A stretch of 64,000 nucleotides of DNA from Rhizobiales bacterium TMED25 (GCA_002168075.1 NHCE01000010.1:108954-172953); one strand, 5' to 3'; shown: positions 46,422 to 56,932, counted from the first letter of the stretch. The notes: generated from the letters alone by a model not told the origin. Numbers and translations: made by a program.

Positions 46422-49346
46422 ATGCTTGATAAGAAAAAAAATTATATCGAAAATGATAACACATTTTTGTATGGACCTAGCTCTAGTTATATTGAAAGCT
46501 TATTTCACAAATATAAAAAAAATAATTCCTCGGTAGATAAAAGTTGGCAGGATTTCTTCTCAACTATGCCGAAAGGAGAGGACTCAATAGTAGGTAAATC
46601 AATCCTGCCTATGTCAGAATTTAATGACATTCCTTCATTTCCTGAAGTGAATGCACCAAAATCAGATATTGATGTTAAAATTTATGGTATGGCAAATGAA
46701 GTCAATTCATCTTTATCATCAAGTCAAATCAGATCGGCTACAATAGACTCAATAAGAGCTTTAATGATGATTAGAGCATACAGAATGCGGGGACATCTTA
46801 TCGCAGATCTTGACCCACTGAATATTGAAAAAAAATTAAATCATCCTGAGCTAATGCCAGAGACATATGGATTTGACAGTAAAAATAGAGATAGAAAAAT
46901 CTATATTGATTTTGTTTTAGGACAAGAATTTGCAACAGTCAATGAGATGCTAGACATACTGAAAAGAACATATTGTTCAACCCTTGGTGTTGAATTTCTT
47001 CATATAACAGATCCAGAACAAAAATCATGGATCCAAGAACGAATTGAAGGTGCTGATAAACAGATATCATTTACTTCTGAAGGAAAAAAAGCAATCCTCT
47101 CAAAGTTAGTTGAAGCTGAGGGGTTTGAAAAATTTTGCGCACGAAAATATACTGGTACAAAAAGATTTGGCTTAGATGGTGCTGAGTCTATGATTCCTGC
47201 CCTCGAGCAAATTATAAAAAGGGGTGGAAATCTTGGTGTAAGTGATATTGTAATTGGAATGCCACATAGGGGGCGACTCAACGTTTTAGCAAATGTTATG
47301 CAAAAACCAATGTCAGCAATTTTTAATGAATTTAAAGGGGGTAGTTCAAACCCAGCTGACGTGGAAGGATCTGGTGATGTAAAGTATCACTTAGGGGCAT
47401 CTTCTGATAGAAAATTTGATGGTAATAATGTCCACTTATCTTTGACAGCAAATCCATCACACCTAGAAGCCGTTGACCCAGTTGTTTTAGGAAAAGTTAG
47501 AGCAAAACAAGATGAAATGAAAGATACAAATAGAAATAAAGTTTTACCACTTTTAATACATGGTGACGCTTCATTTGCAGGGCAGGGAATTGTATCAGAA
47601 TGCTTGGGTCTATCAGGATTAAAGGGACATAAAACAGGAGGGTCAATTCACTTTATTGTAAATAATCAAATCGGATTTACAACCTCCCCCGGATATGCTC
47701 GATCATCACCATACCCATCAGATGTTGCAAAGATGGTTGATGCACCTATCTTCCACGTTAATGGAGATGATCCAGAAGCTGTTGTTTATGCTGCTAAAGT
47801 TGGAACAGAATTTAGGCAAAAATTTAATAAACCGGTTGTTATTGATATGATCTGTTATCGTAGATTTGGTCATAATGAGGGAGATGAACCATCCTTTACG
47901 CAGCCTCTTATGTATAAGGAAATTAGAAGTCACAAAACAACTACAAAAATATATTCAGATAAGCTTATCTCGGAAGATCTAATAGACTCTGATTTATTAG
48001 ATAAGCTACAAAAAGATTTCAAAGTCAACTTAGACTTAGATTTTGAAAAGGCGAATAATTACAAACCAAACAAGGCGGATTGGCTTGACGGGGCTTGGAA
48101 GGGCTTCAGTTTACCGGACAACGGAGAGAGAAAAGGTGTAACTGGAATACCAGTTGATAAACTGCGTACTATTGGTAATATTTTATATGACATTCCTCCG
48201 GATTTTAACATTCACAAGACACTTACCAGAGTGCTCTCAGAACGAATTAATTCAATAAATAATGGAAAGAATATCGATTGGGCGACAGCGGAAGCTTTAG
48301 CTTATGGATCCTTAATTGACGAGGGTGTTTCGGTAAGACTCTCCGGTCAAGACTCAGAGAGGGGAACATTTTCACATAGACATTCGGTACTTCACGATCA
48401 AGAAAATGAAAGCAGACTGATCCCACTTAATCATTTATCACAAAATGGGTCAAAGTTTGATGTCATAAATTCAATGCTTTCAGAGGAGGCTGTTCTTGGC
48501 TTTGAATATGGTTATAGTCTTGCCCGACCAAGTACACTTACACTTTGGGAGGCACAATTTGGAGATTTTGCGAATGGTGCACAGGTAATTATTGATCAAT
48601 TTATATGTTCAGGTGAGGCCAAATGGTTAAGAATGTGTGGTTTAGTTTTACTACTACCTCATGGATATGAAGGTCAAGGTCCAGAACACTCATCAGCAAG
48701 ATTAGAGAGATTCCTCCAATTATGTGCTGAGGATAATATACAAGTTGCAAATTGTACAACTCCTGCGAACTATTTCCATATTTTGAGAAGGCAAATTCAT
48801 AGAAACTTTAGAAAACCACTCGTTATAATGACACCTAAAAGCCTCTTACGAAATAAAAATGCTGTATCAAATATAAACCAATTCTCTGTTGGTGAAACTT
48901 TTCATAGGCTTTTATGGGATGATGATCATGAACAATTAATTAAAAATAGTAGTATTGAGAAACTCATTCTATGTTCAGGGCGTATATACTATGATTTATA
49001 TGAAGAAAGAAAAAAATATAAAGACTCAAATACATATATATTAAGGGTTGAGCAACTATATCCATTCCCTGAAAATGGTTTACTCAAAGAATTGAATAGA
49101 CATAAAAATATAAAAGAAATCATTTGGTGTCAAGAAGAACCAAAAAATATGGGTGGTTGGGCATATATGAAAGAAAATATTGATGACTTATTTTCGAAGC
49201 GAGATGTTAAACCAGAAACAATAAAATATGTTGGAAGAGCTGCGTCTGCATCTACGGCAACGGGTTTGATGGCAAATCATAAAGCACAATTAGAAAATAT
49301 ATTTAAAAGAGTTTTCACGCCGAATATAAAAAAGGAAATCAAATGA
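46422..49346 (+). CDS. sucA: 2-oxoglutarate dehydrogenase E1 component
   Basis: A 974-residue thiamine-diphosphate-dependent E1 that decarboxylates 2-oxoglutarate in the TCA cycle. The N-terminus FLYGPSSSYIESLFHKY matches the E2-binding region of bacterial SucA. Other motifs are MPHRGRLNVLANVMQKP, HGDASFAGQGIV, the TPP-region FIVNNQIGFTTSP, and LPHGYEGQGPEHSSARLERF. Length is normal. No good Shine-Dalgarno precedes the ATG. It overlaps sucB by 4 bp. Confidence 0.96.
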   Translation: MLDKKKNYIENDNTFLYGPSSSYIESLFHKYKKNNSSVDKSWQDFFSTMPKGEDSIVGKSILPMSEFNDIPSFPEVNAPKSDIDVKIYGMANEVNSSLSSSQIRSATIDSIRALMMIRAYRMRGHLIADLDPLNIEKKLNHPELMPETYGFDSKNRDRKIYIDFVLGQEFATVNEMLDILKRTYCSTLGVEFLHITDPEQKSWIQERIEGADKQISFTSEGKKAILSKLVEAEGFEKFCARKYTGTKRFGLDGAESMIPALEQIIKRGGNLGVSDIVIGMPHRGRLNVLANVMQKPMSAIFNEFKGGSSNPADVEGSGDVKYHLGASSDRKFDGNNVHLSLTANPSHLEAVDPVVLGKVRAKQDEMKDTNRNKVLPLLIHGDASFAGQGIVSECLGLSGLKGHKTGGSIHFIVNNQIGFTTSPGYARSSPYPSDVAKMVDAPIFHVNGDDPEAVVYAAKVGTEFRQKFNKPVVIDMICYRRFGHNEGDEPSFTQPLMYKEIRSHKTTTKIYSDKLISEDLIDSDLLDKLQKDFKVNLDLDFEKANNYKPNKADWLDGAWKGFSLPDNGERKGVTGIPVDKLRTIGNILYDIPPDFNIHKTLTRVLSERINSINNGKNIDWATAEALAYGSLIDEGVSVRLSGQDSERGTFSHRHSVLHDQENESRLIPLNHLSQNGSKFDVINSMLSEEAVLGFEYGYSLARPSTLTLWEAQFGDFANGAQVIIDQFICSGEAKWLRMCGLVLLLPHGYEGQGPEHSSARLERFLQLCAEDNIQVANCTTPANYFHILRRQIHRNFRKPLVIMTPKSLLRNKNAVSNINQFSVGETFHRLLWDDDHEQLIKNSSIEKLILCSGRIYYDLYEERKKYKDSNTYILRVEQLYPFPENGLLKELNRHKNIKEIIWCQEEPKNMGGWAYMKENIDDLFSKRDVKPETIKYVGRAASASTATGLMANHKAQLENIFKRVFTPNIKKEIK

Positions 49347-50515
49347 CAATCGAGATTAAAATACCGGAGCTTGGAGAGTCAATATCAGAGGCTACTATAG
49401 GAAAGTGGCTAAAGAATCCTGGTGATAAGGTTGAAGCTGATGAACCAATCGTTGCTCTTGAAACGGACAAGGTTGCCATAGAAGTTCCAGCGCCGTCAGA
49501 TGGTTTTATCGGAAAACATTTATTTAAAGAGGGTGATACAGTTGAGGTTGGAACAATCATTGGTACAATTGGTGATATTGAAGAACGTACGCAACCAACC
49601 GAGGAATCAGAGAAAAAAAATAAAAATCCTATAAAAATAGAAACAAAAAGAGTTCCTTCACCGTCTGCACAAAGAATAATTGCCGAAAATAAGGTAGATA
49701 TTAATGTGATAAATGGTTCTGGGAGAGATGGTCAAATTCTGAAACAGGATGTTATCAAGGGGGTTACTGAAAAACAAACACAATCAAGTAATAAACATAA
49801 ACCATCATCTAGTGAGAATGAAGAAATAGTTCCTATGACAAAATTAAGACAAACAATCGCAAACCGTCTTAAAGAAGTTCAGAATACTGCTGCTATACTA
49901 ACGACATTTAATGAAGTTGATATGACAAATGTTCTTAAAATTAGAGAAAAATATAAAGATAAGTTCCAAGAGAAATATAATGTAAAGTTAGGTTTTATGG
50001 GCTTCTTTGCAAAAGCTTGTATAGAAGCACTAAAAAAATACCCAGCTGTCAATTCGGAGGTTAGAGGTACTGATATTGTTTATAAGAAATATATAAACAT
50101 TGGTATCGCGGTTGCAACTGAGAAGGGCTTATGTGTACCAGTGGTAAAAAATGCAGAGGAACTTTCTATACCCGAGATAGAAATAGAGGTGCTAGGATTG
50201 GGTATAAATGCAAGAAATGACACACTAAAAATCGATGATATGCAAGGTGGTACATTTACCATCACAAATGGCGGTATTTATGGATCTATGATGTCAACTC
50301 CCATTCTTAATCCACCTCAATCTGCAATACTCGGTATGCACAAAATTGAAAAAAGACCTGTGGTAATAAATGATAAGATTGAAATTAGATCCATGATGTA
50401 TCTTGCACTAAGTTATGATCATAGAGTTATCGATGGTGCTGAGGCTGTAAGTTTCCTTGAATATATCCGTAAATGTATAGATGACCCAGCAGATTATCTT
50501 ATAGATTTATTTTAA
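49343..50515 (+). CDS. sucB: Dihydrolipoamide succinyltransferase E2 component
   Basis: A 390-residue E2. The N-terminal lipoyl domain has its lysine in ETDKVAIEVPAP (about residue 43). The peripheral-subunit-binding domain (PSAQRIIAENKVDINVINGS) covers about residues 110-145, and the catalytic domain ends with LSYDHRVIDGAEAVSFL, holding the active-site histidine and aspartate. It transfers succinyl from lipoate to CoA in the 2-oxoglutarate dehydrogenase complex. It overlaps sucA by 4 bp and lies 14 bp before lpd. Confidence 0.96.
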   Translation: MTIEIKIPELGESISEATIGKWLKNPGDKVEADEPIVALETDKVAIEVPAPSDGFIGKHLFKEGDTVEVGTIIGTIGDIEERTQPTEESEKKNKNPIKIETKRVPSPSAQRIIAENKVDINVINGSGRDGQILKQDVIKGVTEKQTQSSNKHKPSSSENEEIVPMTKLRQTIANRLKEVQNTAAILTTFNEVDMTNVLKIREKYKDKFQEKYNVKLGFMGFFAKACIEALKKYPAVNSEVRGTDIVYKKYINIGIAVATEKGLCVPVVKNAEELSIPEIEIEVLGLGINARNDTLKIDDMQGGTFTITNGGIYGSMMSTPILNPPQSAILGMHKIEKRPVVINDKIEIRSMMYLALSYDHRVIDGAEAVSFLEYIRKCIDDPADYLIDLF

Positions 50516-50529
50516 AGTGGAGTGTGCCA

Positions 50530-51930
50530 ATGAAAAATAATTTTGATAGTATCGTTATAGGCTCTGGTCCTGGGGGCTATGTCTGTGCAATTAGGTTAGC
50601 CCAAAACGGTCATTCAGTTGCCATCATTGAAAAAAATAAAAATTTTGGAGGTACCTGCCTTAATATTGGTTGTATACCCTCAAAAGCGCTCCTTCACGCC
50701 TCACATATGTATGAGCAATCAAACAATGAGTTTTCAAAGATGGGTATTACATCAAAGACATCAATAGATATAAATGAAATGCTCAATTATAAAGAGAGTA
50801 TGATCAAGTCCAATACTGAAGGCATCCAGTTTTTATTTAAAAAAAATAAGATTACATCTATTAAAGGCTCTGCTTCGATTATATCAGATAATGAAATAAA
50901 GGTTATCAATGGAAAATCTGAAGAACAATATAATGCCGATAATATCATAATTGCAACAGGTTCAACACATAATACTATTCCAGGAGTTGAGATTGATGAA
51001 AAAAATATAATTTCATCTACAGGGGGCCTAAGTATAGGCAACGTTCCTGACAGTCTACTGATAATTGGTGCTGGATATATTGGTATTGAATTAGGTTCTG
51101 TGTGGGCAAGGTTAGGTTCGAATGTAACCTTTGTGGAGGCATTTGATAGAATTCTGCCTAATACAGACACAGAATGTGCTGTTTATTTAAAAAAAATACT
51201 AGAGAAGAAGGGTATGAAGTTTATTCTAAACACTAAGGTAGAGAGTGTTGAGAAAGAAAAAGATAAATTAAAAGTTTTATTAAGCAATATTGAAAATAAT
51301 GAAAAAATGGAGTTATCAAGTGATATTGTTATGCAGTCTGTTGGAAGAAAACCATATACAGAAGGGCTTGGCCTTGAAATTGTAGGAATTGATCAAGACG
51401 AGTTAAAAAGGATAAAGGTAAATAAAGATTATCAAACTAACAAGAAAAATATCTATGCAATTGGTGACGTAATTAGTGGACCAATGCTTGCTCACAAAGC
51501 AGAGGAGGAAGGTGTTGCAGTTGCAGATATTATATCAGGAAAATATGGTCATGTTAATTATGAAGCAATTCCATCTGTGATATATTGTGATCCAGAAATC
51601 GCAAGTGTTGGAAAAACTGAAGAGCAATTAAAAGAAGAAAAAATAGACTATAAAGTTGGTAAATTTCCATTCATTGCCAATGGTCGTGCGAAGGTTAATA
51701 ACCAAACGGAAGGGTTTGTTAAAATCTTATCAGATGCTATAGATGATAAAGTACACGGAATACATATTATCGGTTCTGATGCTGGTAATTTAATTGGAGA
51801 AGCTACAATTGCGATTGAATTTGGAGCCTCTTCAGAGGATATTGCAAGAACCTGTCATGCTCATCCAACTCTTACCGAAAGTCTTAAGGAAGCCGCACTG
51901 GATGTTGACAGCAGAGCTATACATAAATAG
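50530..51930 (+). CDS. lpd: Dihydrolipoyl dehydrogenase E3 component
   Basis: A 466-residue FAD flavoprotein that reoxidises dihydrolipoamide with NAD+. The FAD motif is IVIGSGPGGYVCAIRLAQ, the redox disulfide lies in GGTCLNIGCIPSKALLHA, the NAD motif is IIGAGYIGIELGSV and the catalytic His-Glu pair lies in CHAHPTLTESLKEA. GGAG at 50519-50522 places the start at ATG 50530. It is the third gene of the sucAB-lpd operon, so it serves this complex at least. Confidence 0.95.
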   Translation: MKNNFDSIVIGSGPGGYVCAIRLAQNGHSVAIIEKNKNFGGTCLNIGCIPSKALLHASHMYEQSNNEFSKMGITSKTSIDINEMLNYKESMIKSNTEGIQFLFKKNKITSIKGSASIISDNEIKVINGKSEEQYNADNIIIATGSTHNTIPGVEIDEKNIISSTGGLSIGNVPDSLLIIGAGYIGIELGSVWARLGSNVTFVEAFDRILPNTDTECAVYLKKILEKKGMKFILNTKVESVEKEKDKLKVLLSNIENNEKMELSSDIVMQSVGRKPYTEGLGLEIVGIDQDELKRIKVNKDYQTNKKNIYAIGDVISGPMLAHKAEEEGVAVADIISGKYGHVNYEAIPSVIYCDPEIASVGKTEEQLKEEKIDYKVGKFPFIANGRAKVNNQTEGFVKILSDAIDDKVHGIHIIGSDAGNLIGEATIAIEFGASSEDIARTCHAHPTLTESLKEAALDVDSRAIHK

Positions 51931-52010
51931 AAGTTTATTTATATCAAGATTTTTTTGAATTAGATGAGAACAACATTTTTTCAAAAAATATAGGGAATAT
52001 TGAGCCTTAC

Positions 52011-53066
52011 CTACTTAAAAATATTATTCAGTTTTTCGAGCTCCTCGATACCAGGGCAGAGCGTTTCCATGGATATTGAATTTAATGGCTCATTTGTGGT
52101 ATTTAATGTTTTATGAAGATCTATTTTATTTGGGTCGACATATAGTAATCCAGTAACAACCTTTCCAGCCGCTCGATTTTCTCTTAAAGTATTCAAAACA
52201 AGTTTTTGATCTGTGGGATCGTGATCTCCTCCAAGTTTCTTAAAATCAATTTCACTTCCATTATGAAGCTTTAAAGAGACTGAATCACCCTCTTTATAAC
52301 TAGTTTCTATTGTTTCTTCTTCAGGAATAAAATCCAAATCACCAAAAAGCGATCTATGTTCACGAATATAGTCATAGCTTTTGGTTGAATATGAGTGATT
52401 ATTAAAAGTTACGCAGGGTGATATTATATCAATAATCGCAAATCCATCATATGCTATTGCTGCTTTTATGAGTGGGACTAACTGCTCTTTATCTCCTGAA
52501 AAACTTCTTGCGACAAAACCCGCACCGAGTTCAATTGCCATAACTGCAAGATCTATTGCTCCAAATGGATTATCTTGTCCTTTCTTATTCTTTGAGTCTT
52601 TATCGTTTGTAGCTGAAAATTGGCCTTTAGTTAGGCCATATGTTCCATTATTTTCAAGAATATATGTGAGATTTAATTGTCTTCTAATTGCATGGCAAAA
52701 TTGTCCTAAACCTATGGATGCAGTATCTCCATCACCTGAAACTCCAATATATGTTAGATCCCGATTTGCAAGATTTGCTCCTGTTGCAACAGATGGCATT
52801 CTACCATGCACAGAATTAAATCCATGAGAATTATTTAAGAAATAATTGGGGGTTTTTGAGGAGCACCCAATTCCTGATAATTTTGCTATTTGATGAGCCG
52901 GTAAGGATAATTCGAAGCAGGCATCAATAATCGATGCTGTAATTGAGTCATGTCCACAACCTGCACATAGAGTTGAAACAATACCCTCATAATCTCTATA
53001 AGTCAGACCAATTGCATTTTTTGGAAGGGATGGATGTCGAAAAATTGGTTTTTTAATAAAAGTCAT
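52011..53066 (-). CDS. 2-oxoacid:ferredoxin oxidoreductase beta subunit (KorB-like)
   Basis: A 351-residue TPP-binding beta subunit. The N-terminus has the cysteine motif TLCAGCGHDSI, with further cysteines near the N-terminal third (SGIGCSSKTPNY). The TPP motif is GDGDTASIGLGQF and ENNGTYGLTKGQFS. It resembles KorB of 2-oxoglutarate:ferredoxin oxidoreductases. Together with the alpha subunit it would oxidise a 2-oxoacid to an acyl-CoA and reduce ferredoxin. Start is ATG 53066. An alternative TTG at 53075 overlaps the alpha gene by 8 bp. The 2-oxoglutarate preference is inferred. Confidence 0.87.
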   Translation of the reverse strand: MTFIKKPIFRHPSLPKNAIGLTYRDYEGIVSTLCAGCGHDSITASIIDACFELSLPAHQIAKLSGIGCSSKTPNYFLNNSHGFNSVHGRMPSVATGANLANRDLTYIGVSGDGDTASIGLGQFCHAIRRQLNLTYILENNGTYGLTKGQFSATNDKDSKNKKGQDNPFGAIDLAVMAIELGAGFVARSFSGDKEQLVPLIKAAIAYDGFAIIDIISPCVTFNNHSYSTKSYDYIREHRSLFGDLDFIPEEETIETSYKEGDSVSLKLHNGSEIDFKKLGGDHDPTDQKLVLNTLRENRAAGKVVTGLLYVDPNKIDLHKTLNTTNEPLNSISMETLCPGIEELEKLNNIFK

Positions 53067-53067
53067 T

Positions 53068-54909
53068 TTAAACAATCTTTATTGGAGGTGAAATACTTTT
53101 TTTAATATTTTTATTATCATGTATTGCTTGTTGCATGCCATCAACAATAAAATTTGAGGTTAAGGGCATTCCATCAAAATTTAGCAATGAAATAAGTTTT
53201 TTTGGCTCAATTTGCTCTTCAGATATTAGTAAAGTTTTCATTTGTGCATCTCTATTTTGTTCTAATATAAAAACAAAGTCATGGGTTTCAATAAAATTTC
53301 TAATTCCTTCCGAAAATGGAAAAGCTCGTATTCGCAGATGATTTACTCCAATTCCTTGAGAGCTAAGTTTGTCAATTGCCTCATTTAGCGCAACGGTTGT
53401 ACTTCCAAAATTAATAATACCAATTTTGGATTTAGGACTATTTATATTTATAATCGGTTGTGGGAGTAATTGTTTTGCAGTGATAAATTTTTTATTTATC
53501 CTCAGTAACATTTCAGCATGTATCCTGCCATCTTCCGTATAGCCTGCAGTATCTGTATGGGACGTTCCTCTTGTAAAAAATGCACCATATTCTGGGTTTG
53601 TTGCTGGAATTGTTCTATATGGAATACCATCATCATCAATATCTCGATATCTTGCAAACTCCCTAAGTTTTTCAATATCATCAGAATTAATTAACTTACC
53701 GCGATTATGTTTATAATCCTCATTCCAAGTGAGTTCATCTACAACCCAATCATTCATTCCTATATCAAGATCACTTAGGACCATAATTGGAGTTTGAAGT
53801 TGTTCCGCAAGATCAAAGGATTTATATCCAAATTCAAAGCATTCATAGGGATCTGATGGAAGCAATAGAATTTGTTTTGTATCACCGTGTGATGCATAAG
53901 CACAGGTCATTAAATCAGATTGTTGAGTTCGTGTCGGCATACCTGTTGAAGGTCCACCTCTTTGAATATCAAATAGTACTAATGGAATTTCAGCAAAATA
54001 CGCAAGGCCTAAAAATTCACCCATCAGAGAGATGCCAGGTCCTGATGTTGCTGTGAACGCTCTCGACCCATTCCAGTTAGCACCAATTGCCATTCCAATA
54101 GCGGATAGTTCATCTTCAGCCTGGATAACTGCAACATTAAGTTCTCCCGTTGAGATTTTTCTTAATTTATTAGCATGTTTTTCAAATGCTTCAACTAACG
54201 ACGTTGAAGGTGTAATAGGATACCATGAAGCGACAGTTGCACCTCCATAAAGTGCACCCAAAGCAGCAGCTTCATTACCGTTTATCATAATTTTATTAAC
54301 ATTTTTATTACATTTTCTAACCTGCATTTCTAATGGATAAGCTATATTCTCCTGTACGTATTTTCTTCCAATACTAAGTGCCTTGAAGTTTGCTTCTAAT
54401 AAATTTTTTTTACTTTTAAATTGTTCACTAAGTAGTTTTTCTATTACGTCCAAATCAATTCCAATAAGTAAACTTAAACTTCCAAGATAAACAATATTTT
54501 TAAATAGTTGCCTTTGTCTTGCATCTGAGTATTCCTGAGCGCATAATCTTGCAATGGGTATTCCGATTACTCTAATATCATCTCGTGAAAACTGTCGCTT
54601 TATACTATTGTCATAAATAAAAGTTCCGCCGACATTAACCGCTTCAATATCAGTTTTATATGTCTGTGCGTTCATAGCAATCATAACATCTATCTTTTCT
54701 TTTCTTGCTAATTTACCGCTCTCCGATACTGTAATTTCATACCATGTAGGAAGCCCCTGTATATTTGATGGAAAAACATTTTTTGCAGATATAGGAATAC
54801 CCATTCGGTATAAAGATTTTGCACAGAAAGTATTAGCACTTGCCGAACCAGAGCCATTTACATTAGCAAATTTTATAACCAGTTCGTTATATGAGATATT
54901 ATTCGACAT
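53068..54909 (-). CDS. 2-oxoacid:ferredoxin oxidoreductase alpha subunit with fused gamma domain (KorA-like)
   Basis: A 613-residue fusion. The N-terminal gamma domain (about residues 1-190: VIKFANVNGSGSASANTFCA, DVMIAMNAQTY) is followed by the alpha/pyrimidine-binding domain (GNEAAALGALYGGATVASWY, ITPSTSLVEAFEKHA, GGPSTGMPTRTQQSDLM) and the C-terminal domain II region. The preferred start MSNNISYNEL overlaps the GltD-like gene by 11 bp; a longer in-frame reading would add 39 residues inside that gene. The gamma-alpha fusion is typical of KorAB-type enzymes that pair with external ferredoxin. Confidence 0.88.
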   Translation of the reverse strand: MSNNISYNELVIKFANVNGSGSASANTFCAKSLYRMGIPISAKNVFPSNIQGLPTWYEITVSESGKLARKEKIDVMIAMNAQTYKTDIEAVNVGGTFIYDNSIKRQFSRDDIRVIGIPIARLCAQEYSDARQRQLFKNIVYLGSLSLLIGIDLDVIEKLLSEQFKSKKNLLEANFKALSIGRKYVQENIAYPLEMQVRKCNKNVNKIMINGNEAAALGALYGGATVASWYPITPSTSLVEAFEKHANKLRKISTGELNVAVIQAEDELSAIGMAIGANWNGSRAFTATSGPGISLMGEFLGLAYFAEIPLVLFDIQRGGPSTGMPTRTQQSDLMTCAYASHGDTKQILLLPSDPYECFEFGYKSFDLAEQLQTPIMVLSDLDIGMNDWVVDELTWNEDYKHNRGKLINSDDIEKLREFARYRDIDDDGIPYRTIPATNPEYGAFFTRGTSHTDTAGYTEDGRIHAEMLLRINKKFITAKQLLPQPIININSPKSKIGIINFGSTTVALNEAIDKLSSQGIGVNHLRIRAFPFSEGIRNFIETHDFVFILEQNRDAQMKTLLISEEQIEPKKLISLLNFDGMPLTSNFIVDGMQQAIHDNKNIKKSISPPIKIV

Positions 54910-56692
54910 ATTCAAAAATCTTACTCTGTTCAGCATGGGCCTCAATGTATGTAAATTTTTGCATATCCCATGCACCAGTTGGACACCTTTCAGCACAAAG
55001 TCCGCAATGAAGGCACAGATCTTCATCTTTTACCATTACGCGACCAGTTTTTAATGCATCAGAGACTAATATGTCTTGAGTTAGATTAAGGGCTGGAACA
55101 GTCAGATTATTTCTTAAATTTTCTTCTGTATCATTTTGAGTAAAGTTAATACAATCTATTGGGCATATATCAACACAAGCATCACATTCAATACATAAGC
55201 TTTCAGCAAAAACTGTTTGAATATCGCAATTGAGGCACCTTTGAGCTTCCTCGAGAGCCAGATTTTCATCATAGCCTAATTCAACTTCCATATTTATATC
55301 TGAAATAGAAAGTGATTTTTCGGCATGGGGTACAGCAAACCGATCAGAATTAGATATATCATTGGGATAAGACCATTCGTGAATCCCCATTTTTTGACTT
55401 ACAAGATTTGTTAGTGGATCTGGTCTTGTTTTTAAATCAATATTATTACAGAAATTATCAATTGAGATCGCAGCTTGATGACCATGAGCAACTGCCCATA
55501 TAATATTTTCGGGTCCCCATGCTGCGTCTCCTCCAAAGAATATTTCCGGATTAGTAGATTGGAATGTAATCTTATCTACTATTGGTTGTTCCCACTGATT
55601 GAAGTCAACTCCAATATCCCTTTCAATCCAAGGAAAGGAATTTTCTTGGCCTATCGCTAGAAGAACATCATCGCACTCAAAAAAGACTGTTTCACCGGTC
55701 GCAATTAGCTTCCTTTTATCATTAATATATTCCGCTTTCATTTTTTCAAATAAAACACCTGTTAGTTTACCGTTCTCAGTTACGAATTCCTTTGGGGAGT
55801 GATTATCAAATATTGGGATACCTTCCAATTCAGCTTCTTCTATTTCCCAGTCTGACGCTTTCATATCATTTTTTGGACTTCTCACAGTAACTTTTACATC
55901 CGTGCCACCAAGTCTTAGAGAAGTTCTGCAGCAGTCCATTGCTGTATTACCACCTCCGATAACAACAACTTTTTTACCGATTTTTTCAGTATGTTTAAAT
56001 GCAACGCTTGTTAGCCAATCAATCCCGACATGAATATTATCACTTGCGATATCACGTCCAGGTATATCAAGATCTTTACCTTTCGGAGCACCTGTACCAA
56101 TAAATATTGCATCATAGTCCTTATCTAAAATAGATTTTAAACTAGTTACATTCTCATTAAATCTTTGTATTACTCCAAAATTAAGTATTCTATCAACTTC
56201 TTCATTTATGACACCTTCAGGTAAACGAAATGATGGTATATTTGTTCTCATTAAGCCGCCCGCTTGTGGATCTTTTTCGTAAACTGTACAATTATAACCT
56301 AACGGCATTAAGTCCCTTGCAACTGTAAGAGAGGCAGGACCGCCCCCTATTAAAGCAATTTTTTTTCCATTTTTTTGAGAGGGTATAATTGGTAGTTGAT
56401 CTGTGATATCTGATTTGTTATCAGCAGCTGCTCTTTTAAGTCTGCATATTGCCACGGGTTCTTCTTCTACTCTGACCCTTCTACAAGCAGGCTCACAAGG
56501 TCTATCACATGTTCTTCCAAGCACTCCTGGGAAAACATTTGATTCCCAGTTAACCATGTAAGCCTCAGTATATTTTCTTTGGGCAATTAATCTAATATAT
56601 TCGGGAACTGGAGTATGCGCCGGGCAAGCCCATTGACAATCAACAACCTTATGATAGTAATCAGGATTTTTTGTATCTGTCGGTTTCATCAT
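54899..56692 (-). CDS. GltD-like FAD/NAD(P) oxidoreductase with C-terminal 4Fe-4S ferredoxin domain
   Basis: A 597-residue flavoprotein. The N-terminal GltD-type Fe-S region has CQWACPAHTP and CDRPCEPACRR. The FAD motif is KIALIGGGPASLTVARDL and the NAD(P) motif KVVVIGGGNTAMDCCRTSL. The C-terminus carries two ferredoxin cluster motifs, CIECDACVDICPIDC (about residues 510-525) and CLHCGLCAERCPTG (about 560-575). It leads the operon with KorA and KorB, and most likely moves electrons between NAD(P) and the oxidoreductase. It may replace a free ferredoxin. It is not a glutamate synthase small subunit, since no gltB is near. Confidence 0.88.
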   Translation of the reverse strand: MMKPTDTKNPDYYHKVVDCQWACPAHTPVPEYIRLIAQRKYTEAYMVNWESNVFPGVLGRTCDRPCEPACRRVRVEEEPVAICRLKRAAADNKSDITDQLPIIPSQKNGKKIALIGGGPASLTVARDLMPLGYNCTVYEKDPQAGGLMRTNIPSFRLPEGVINEEVDRILNFGVIQRFNENVTSLKSILDKDYDAIFIGTGAPKGKDLDIPGRDIASDNIHVGIDWLTSVAFKHTEKIGKKVVVIGGGNTAMDCCRTSLRLGGTDVKVTVRSPKNDMKASDWEIEEAELEGIPIFDNHSPKEFVTENGKLTGVLFEKMKAEYINDKRKLIATGETVFFECDDVLLAIGQENSFPWIERDIGVDFNQWEQPIVDKITFQSTNPEIFFGGDAAWGPENIIWAVAHGHQAAISIDNFCNNIDLKTRPDPLTNLVSQKMGIHEWSYPNDISNSDRFAVPHAEKSLSISDINMEVELGYDENLALEEAQRCLNCDIQTVFAESLCIECDACVDICPIDCINFTQNDTEENLRNNLTVPALNLTQDILVSDALKTGRVMVKDEDLCLHCGLCAERCPTGAWDMQKFTYIEAHAEQSKIFEYVE

Positions 56693-56932
56693 TTCAGGAT
56701 TGCTACAAACAATTTCAAATTTTTCAATTTAAATAATAATCAACTATCTAATGAAATTCAAATTATAATAATTCTAATTCTAAAATATGTATACAAAATA
56801 AGTCACTAATAGTAAATTTCCTGTAAATTTTTTTAAAATTATAGATTTTACATATCCATATATAAATAATTTTCACATAGACATTAAATCTAAATATATA
56901 TATAAAATTATTGAATAACATAGGGGTAAAAA

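Noticed and set aside
51931..52010. Bidirectional terminator between lpd and the KorB-like gene
   Set aside because: Only short A/T-rich symmetric stretches are visible, no GC-containing stem; termination must occur there but no intrinsic terminator can be supported.
53787..54250. Plus-strand open frames opposite the KorA-like gene
   Set aside because: They are antisense to strongly conserved coding sequence and carry no domain; they are shadows of the real gene.
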